This document shows positions 4,036-6,572 of a DNA stretch of 6,572 bases, piece by piece; positions within the stretch are counted from its first letter, which is position 1; every line of letters starts with the position of its first letter. Under the pieces are notes generated by a model. It was not told the origin of the DNA, did no database searches, and was given only the letters and a program-made list of their open reading frames with translations. Origin of the DNA: Alphaproteobacteria bacterium UBA2966 (GTDB lineage: Bacteria > Pseudomonadota > Alphaproteobacteria > UBA2966). The position numbers were made by a program, and so were the translations under genes. Where the stretch lies: assembly GCA_002348365.1 (NCBI GenBank), contig DEBC01000079.1, positions 1-6,572 on the forward strand, given 5' to 3'.

Positions 4036-6572
4036 ATGGCTGCGAAGCAAGCGAAGAACGATGGGAAAGCCAAGTCGGCGGCGGGACCACAGCGTATCGT
4101 TCTGGTCGATGGATCGGGATACATATTTCGGGCCTATCATGCGCTTCCGCCGTTGACCCGAAAGAGTGATGGGCTGCCTGTGGGCGCGGTGTCGGGCTTC
4201 TGCAACATGCTCAACAAATTGGTGGACGACGCGCTGGCTGCCGAAGACATCAGTCATCTAGCGGTGATATTCGATACGGCGCGACGCACCTTTCGGAGTG
4301 AAATCTATCCCGAATACAAAGCGCATCGCCCGCCGCCACCCGAAGATCTCATCCCGCAGTTTCCGCTGGTGCGCGATGCCACGCGCGCCTTCAACATCCC
4401 CTGCATCGAGATGGAGGGCTTCGAAGCCGATGACCTGATCGCGACGTATGCCGAACACGCCGTTGCCGCGGGGTATGAGGTGGTGATCGTTTCGTCGGAC
4501 AAGGACCTCATGCAGATGGTCGGCGATCACGTAACCATGCAGGATCCGATGAAGCAGACCGTGATCCAGGAGGATCAGGTAAAGGAGAAATTCGGCGTCG
4601 GGCCGGACAAGGTGATCGACGTCCAGGCCCTGGCCGGCGATTCAAGCGACAACGTTCCCGGGGTGCCGGGAATCGGCGTGAAGACGGCTGCGGAACTGAT
4701 CAACACCTACGGAGATCTGGACACGCTGCTCGACCGTGCGGAAGAGATCAAGCAGCCCAAGCGCCGGCAGAACCTTATCGAGCACGCCGAAATGGCACGG
4801 ATCAGTCGGGATCTTGTCACGTTGAAGCGTGATGTGCCCGTCGAGGAAGGTGTCGAGACGCTCGAAATCCACCCGCCCGAACCGGACAAGCTGTTTGCGT
4901 TCCTGGACGAGATGGAGTTTGCGACGCTGTCGGCGCGATTGCGGGCGAAGTTCGGTAAAGAGGCAGGTGAAGTTGCAGCGCCGTCAGCCGCCGACGCGGG
5001 AGGCGACGGGGAGTACGTCGCGGTGCAAAGCGAAGAGGCACTGAGCGCCTGGATTGCGGCTGCCGAGGCGGCGGGGACGGTGACGGTTGATACGGAAACC
5101 ACGTCCCTTGATGTCATGCAGGCCGCTCTGGTCGGCGTCTCCCTCTCGGTAGAACCGGGCAAAGCCTGCTATGTGCCGCTGGGTCATGGCGGCACTTCGG
5201 GGCAGGGTGACCTCGGACTGGACGATGAGCCGGCCGCCGCCGAAGCGCCAACGCAAATCCCGTTCGATCGTGCCATCGCGTTACTGAAGCCGCTCCTCGA
5301 GAACCCCGGCGTGCTGAAAATCGGCCAGAACATCAAGTACGACATGGCGGTGCTCGCGAAGTACGGTATCGAACTCGGGCCGCTGGACGACACGATGCTG
5401 TTGAGTTTTGTCCTGGAAGGCGGTCTGCACGGCCATGGGATGGACGAGCTTTCAGAGCTCCACCTCGGTATCAAGCCGATCTCATACAAGGAAGTCGCCG
5501 GAACTGGTAAATCACAGGTCACCTTCGACAAGGTGCCGCTGGACAAGGCTGTTGACTATTCCGCGGAGGATGCCGACGTGACCGCTCGGCTGCACCGGAT
5601 CCTCAAGCCCCGTCTGGTCGGCGAACATCTGGTGGGAGTTTACGAGACGATCGAGCGGCCCCTGGTCCCTGTACTGGCCGCCATGGAACGCAACGGCATC
5701 CGCGTCGATCCCAAGAAACTCAAAAAGCTCAGCACTGACTTCGAAAAGCGCATGGCACAACTGGTCAGCGAGATCCATGGCCTGGCGGGGCATGAGTTCA
5801 ATGTCGGTTCGCCGAAGCAGTTGGGCGAGGTCCTGTTTGACGAAATGGGAATATCCGGTGGCAAGAAGGGCAAGACCGGTGCCTACGCGACCGGTGCCGA
5901 CGTTCTCGAAGACCTGGCGGCGCAAGGGCATGAGATGCCGAGTCGCGTACTCGACTGGCGGCAGCTGTCAAAGCTCAAGGGTACGTATACGGATGCCCTG
6001 CAGGCACAGATCAATGGTGAATCCGGCCGGGTACATACGTCCTTTCAGATGGCTGCCGCGAGCACCGGCCGCCTCGCGTCGACCGATCCCAATCTGCAGA
6101 ACATCCCCGTTCGGACCGAAGAGGGCCGAAAGATCCGTCAGGCCTTCGTTCCGGCAGATGGCTGCCGGTTCCTCTCGGCCGATTACTCTCAGATCGAGCT
6201 CAGGTTGCTGGCGCATATCGCCGATATCGATACGTTGAAAGATGCGTTTCATGCCGGGGCGGACATCCACGCTCTCACGGCCAGCGAGGTATTCGGCGTG
6301 CCCATGGAGGGAATGGATCCAACCGTTCGACGGAGTGCCAAAGCGATCAATTTCGGGATCATTTATGGCATCAGCCCCTTCGGACTGGGTCGGCAACTGG
6401 CCATTCCGCAGAAAGAGGCCAAGACCTACATCGAAGCTTATTTCGAGCGTTATCCCGGGATCCGGGATTACATGGAAACCACCAAGGAGTTCGCGCGGAA
6501 GCACGGCTTCGTAACAACCCTGTTCGGCCGGTGTGTACACGTTCCCAGTTTGCGGGAAAAGAATCCGGCGCG
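4036..6572 (+). CDS. polA: DNA polymerase I, 3' end beyond the window
   Basis: Pol I fills gaps and removes RNA primers during replication and repair. The frame is open from ATG 4036 to the edge: 845 residues, against 928 in E. coli. GGAGG (4024-4028) lies 7 bases before the start. The N-terminal 5' nuclease domain (about 20-310) shows acidic metal ligands D25, E130, D132, D133, D155, D157, D202 and D205, with the helix-hairpin-helix GVPGIGVKTA near 209-218. An Ala- and Gly-rich linker follows. The proofreading domain is intact: D352 and E354 (DTETT), N432 and D436 (NIKYD), Y508 and D512 (YSAED). The polymerase domain has TSFQMAAASTGRL from 668, motif A DYSQIE with D716 and E721, and motif B with K769, F773 and Y777; F773 matches E. 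coli F762, which disfavours dideoxynucleotides. Motif C (QVHDE) must lie past the edge. A short non-conserved tail (residues 2-18) is rich in Lys and Ala. Confidence 0.98.
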   Translation, partial: MAAKQAKNDGKAKSAAGPQRIVLVDGSGYIFRAYHALPPLTRKSDGLPVGAVSGFCNMLNKLVDDALAAEDISHLAVIFDTARRTFRSEIYPEYKAHRPPPPEDLIPQFPLVRDATRAFNIPCIEMEGFEADDLIATYAEHAVAAGYEVVIVSSDKDLMQMVGDHVTMQDPMKQTVIQEDQVKEKFGVGPDKVIDVQALAGDSSDNVPGVPGIGVKTAAELINTYGDLDTLLDRAEEIKQPKRRQNLIEHAEMARISRDLVTLKRDVPVEEGVETLEIHPPEPDKLFAFLDEMEFATLSARLRAKFGKEAGEVAAPSAADAGGDGEYVAVQSEEALSAWIAAAEAAGTVTVDTETTSLDVMQAALVGVSLSVEPGKACYVPLGHGGTSGQGDLGLDDEPAAAEAPTQIPFDRAIALLKPLLENPGVLKIGQNIKYDMAVLAKYGIELGPLDDTMLLSFVLEGGLHGHGMDELSELHLGIKPISYKEVAGTGKSQVTFDKVPLDKAVDYSAEDADVTARLHRILKPRLVGEHLVGVYETIERPLVPVLAAMERNGIRVDPKKLKKLSTDFEKRMAQLVSEIHGLAGHEFNVGSPKQLGEVLFDEMGISGGKKGKTGAYATGADVLEDLAAQGHEMPSRVLDWRQLSKLKGTYTDALQAQINGESGRVHTSFQMAAASTGRLASTDPNLQNIPVRTEEGRKIRQAFVPADGCRFLSADYSQIELRLLAHIADIDTLKDAFHAGADIHALTASEVFGVPMEGMDPTVRRSAKAINFGIIYGISPFGLGRQLAIPQKEAKTYIEAYFERYPGIRDYMETTKEFARKHGFVTTLFGRCVHVPSLREKNPA

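Noticed and set aside
5968..6540. 190-codon open frame on the minus strand
   Set aside because: It lies opposite the polymerase domain of polA, including motifs A and B, and has no recognisable domain.
1..6572. CRISPR array, insertion sequence, tRNA or rRNA
   Set aside because: I saw no regularly spaced repeats, no transposase-like protein with flanking inverted repeats, and no cloverleaf or rRNA sequence on either strand.

Overview
The window looks like ordinary chromosomal DNA from a GC-rich alphaproteobacterium, possibly a Rhodospirillales-like lineage. Three genes point that way. One is a 61-residue CHCC zinc-finger protein of the family shared by alphaproteobacteria and mitochondrial complex I (NDUFS6). 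One is a long, two-domain dCTP deaminase typical of alphaproteobacteria. The third is a DNA polymerase I that keeps its proofreading residues. The taxonomic call is inferred from these families, not from a marker RNA.

Layout from left to right: a 3-hydroxyacyl-CoA dehydrogenase family gene on + (134-1090); a YadG-like ABC exporter ATPase on - (1111-2121) that converges on it with a 20-base gap; a short divergent promoter region (2122-2257); the small zinc-finger gene on + (2258-2443); an unusually long gap without a gene (2444-2772); a dCTP deaminase gene, dcd, on + (2776-3945); a 90-base spacer with a possible promoter; and polA on + from 4036, which runs off the right edge with about 85 C-terminal residues missing.

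The left half mixes unrelated functions: acyl-CoA metabolism, an exporter ATPase without its permease, and a respiratory complex I accessory protein. The right half is about DNA precursors and DNA synthesis. Dcd makes dUTP, the route to dTMP, and Pol I fills gaps and removes RNA primers. dcd and polA face the same way, but the spacer carries its own promoter-like and ribosome-binding sequences, so they need not be one operon.

I see no mobile element, CRISPR array, tRNA, rRNA or phage gene, and no convincing new multi-gene system. The least explained part is the 2444-2772 gap. It holds DnaA-box-like 9-mers around a 12-bp palindrome and, closer to dcd, a large inverted repeat. The other points worth checking are sequence variants inside recognisable enzymes: an altered catalytic loop in the dehydrogenase, and active-site signatures divided between the two halves of Dcd.
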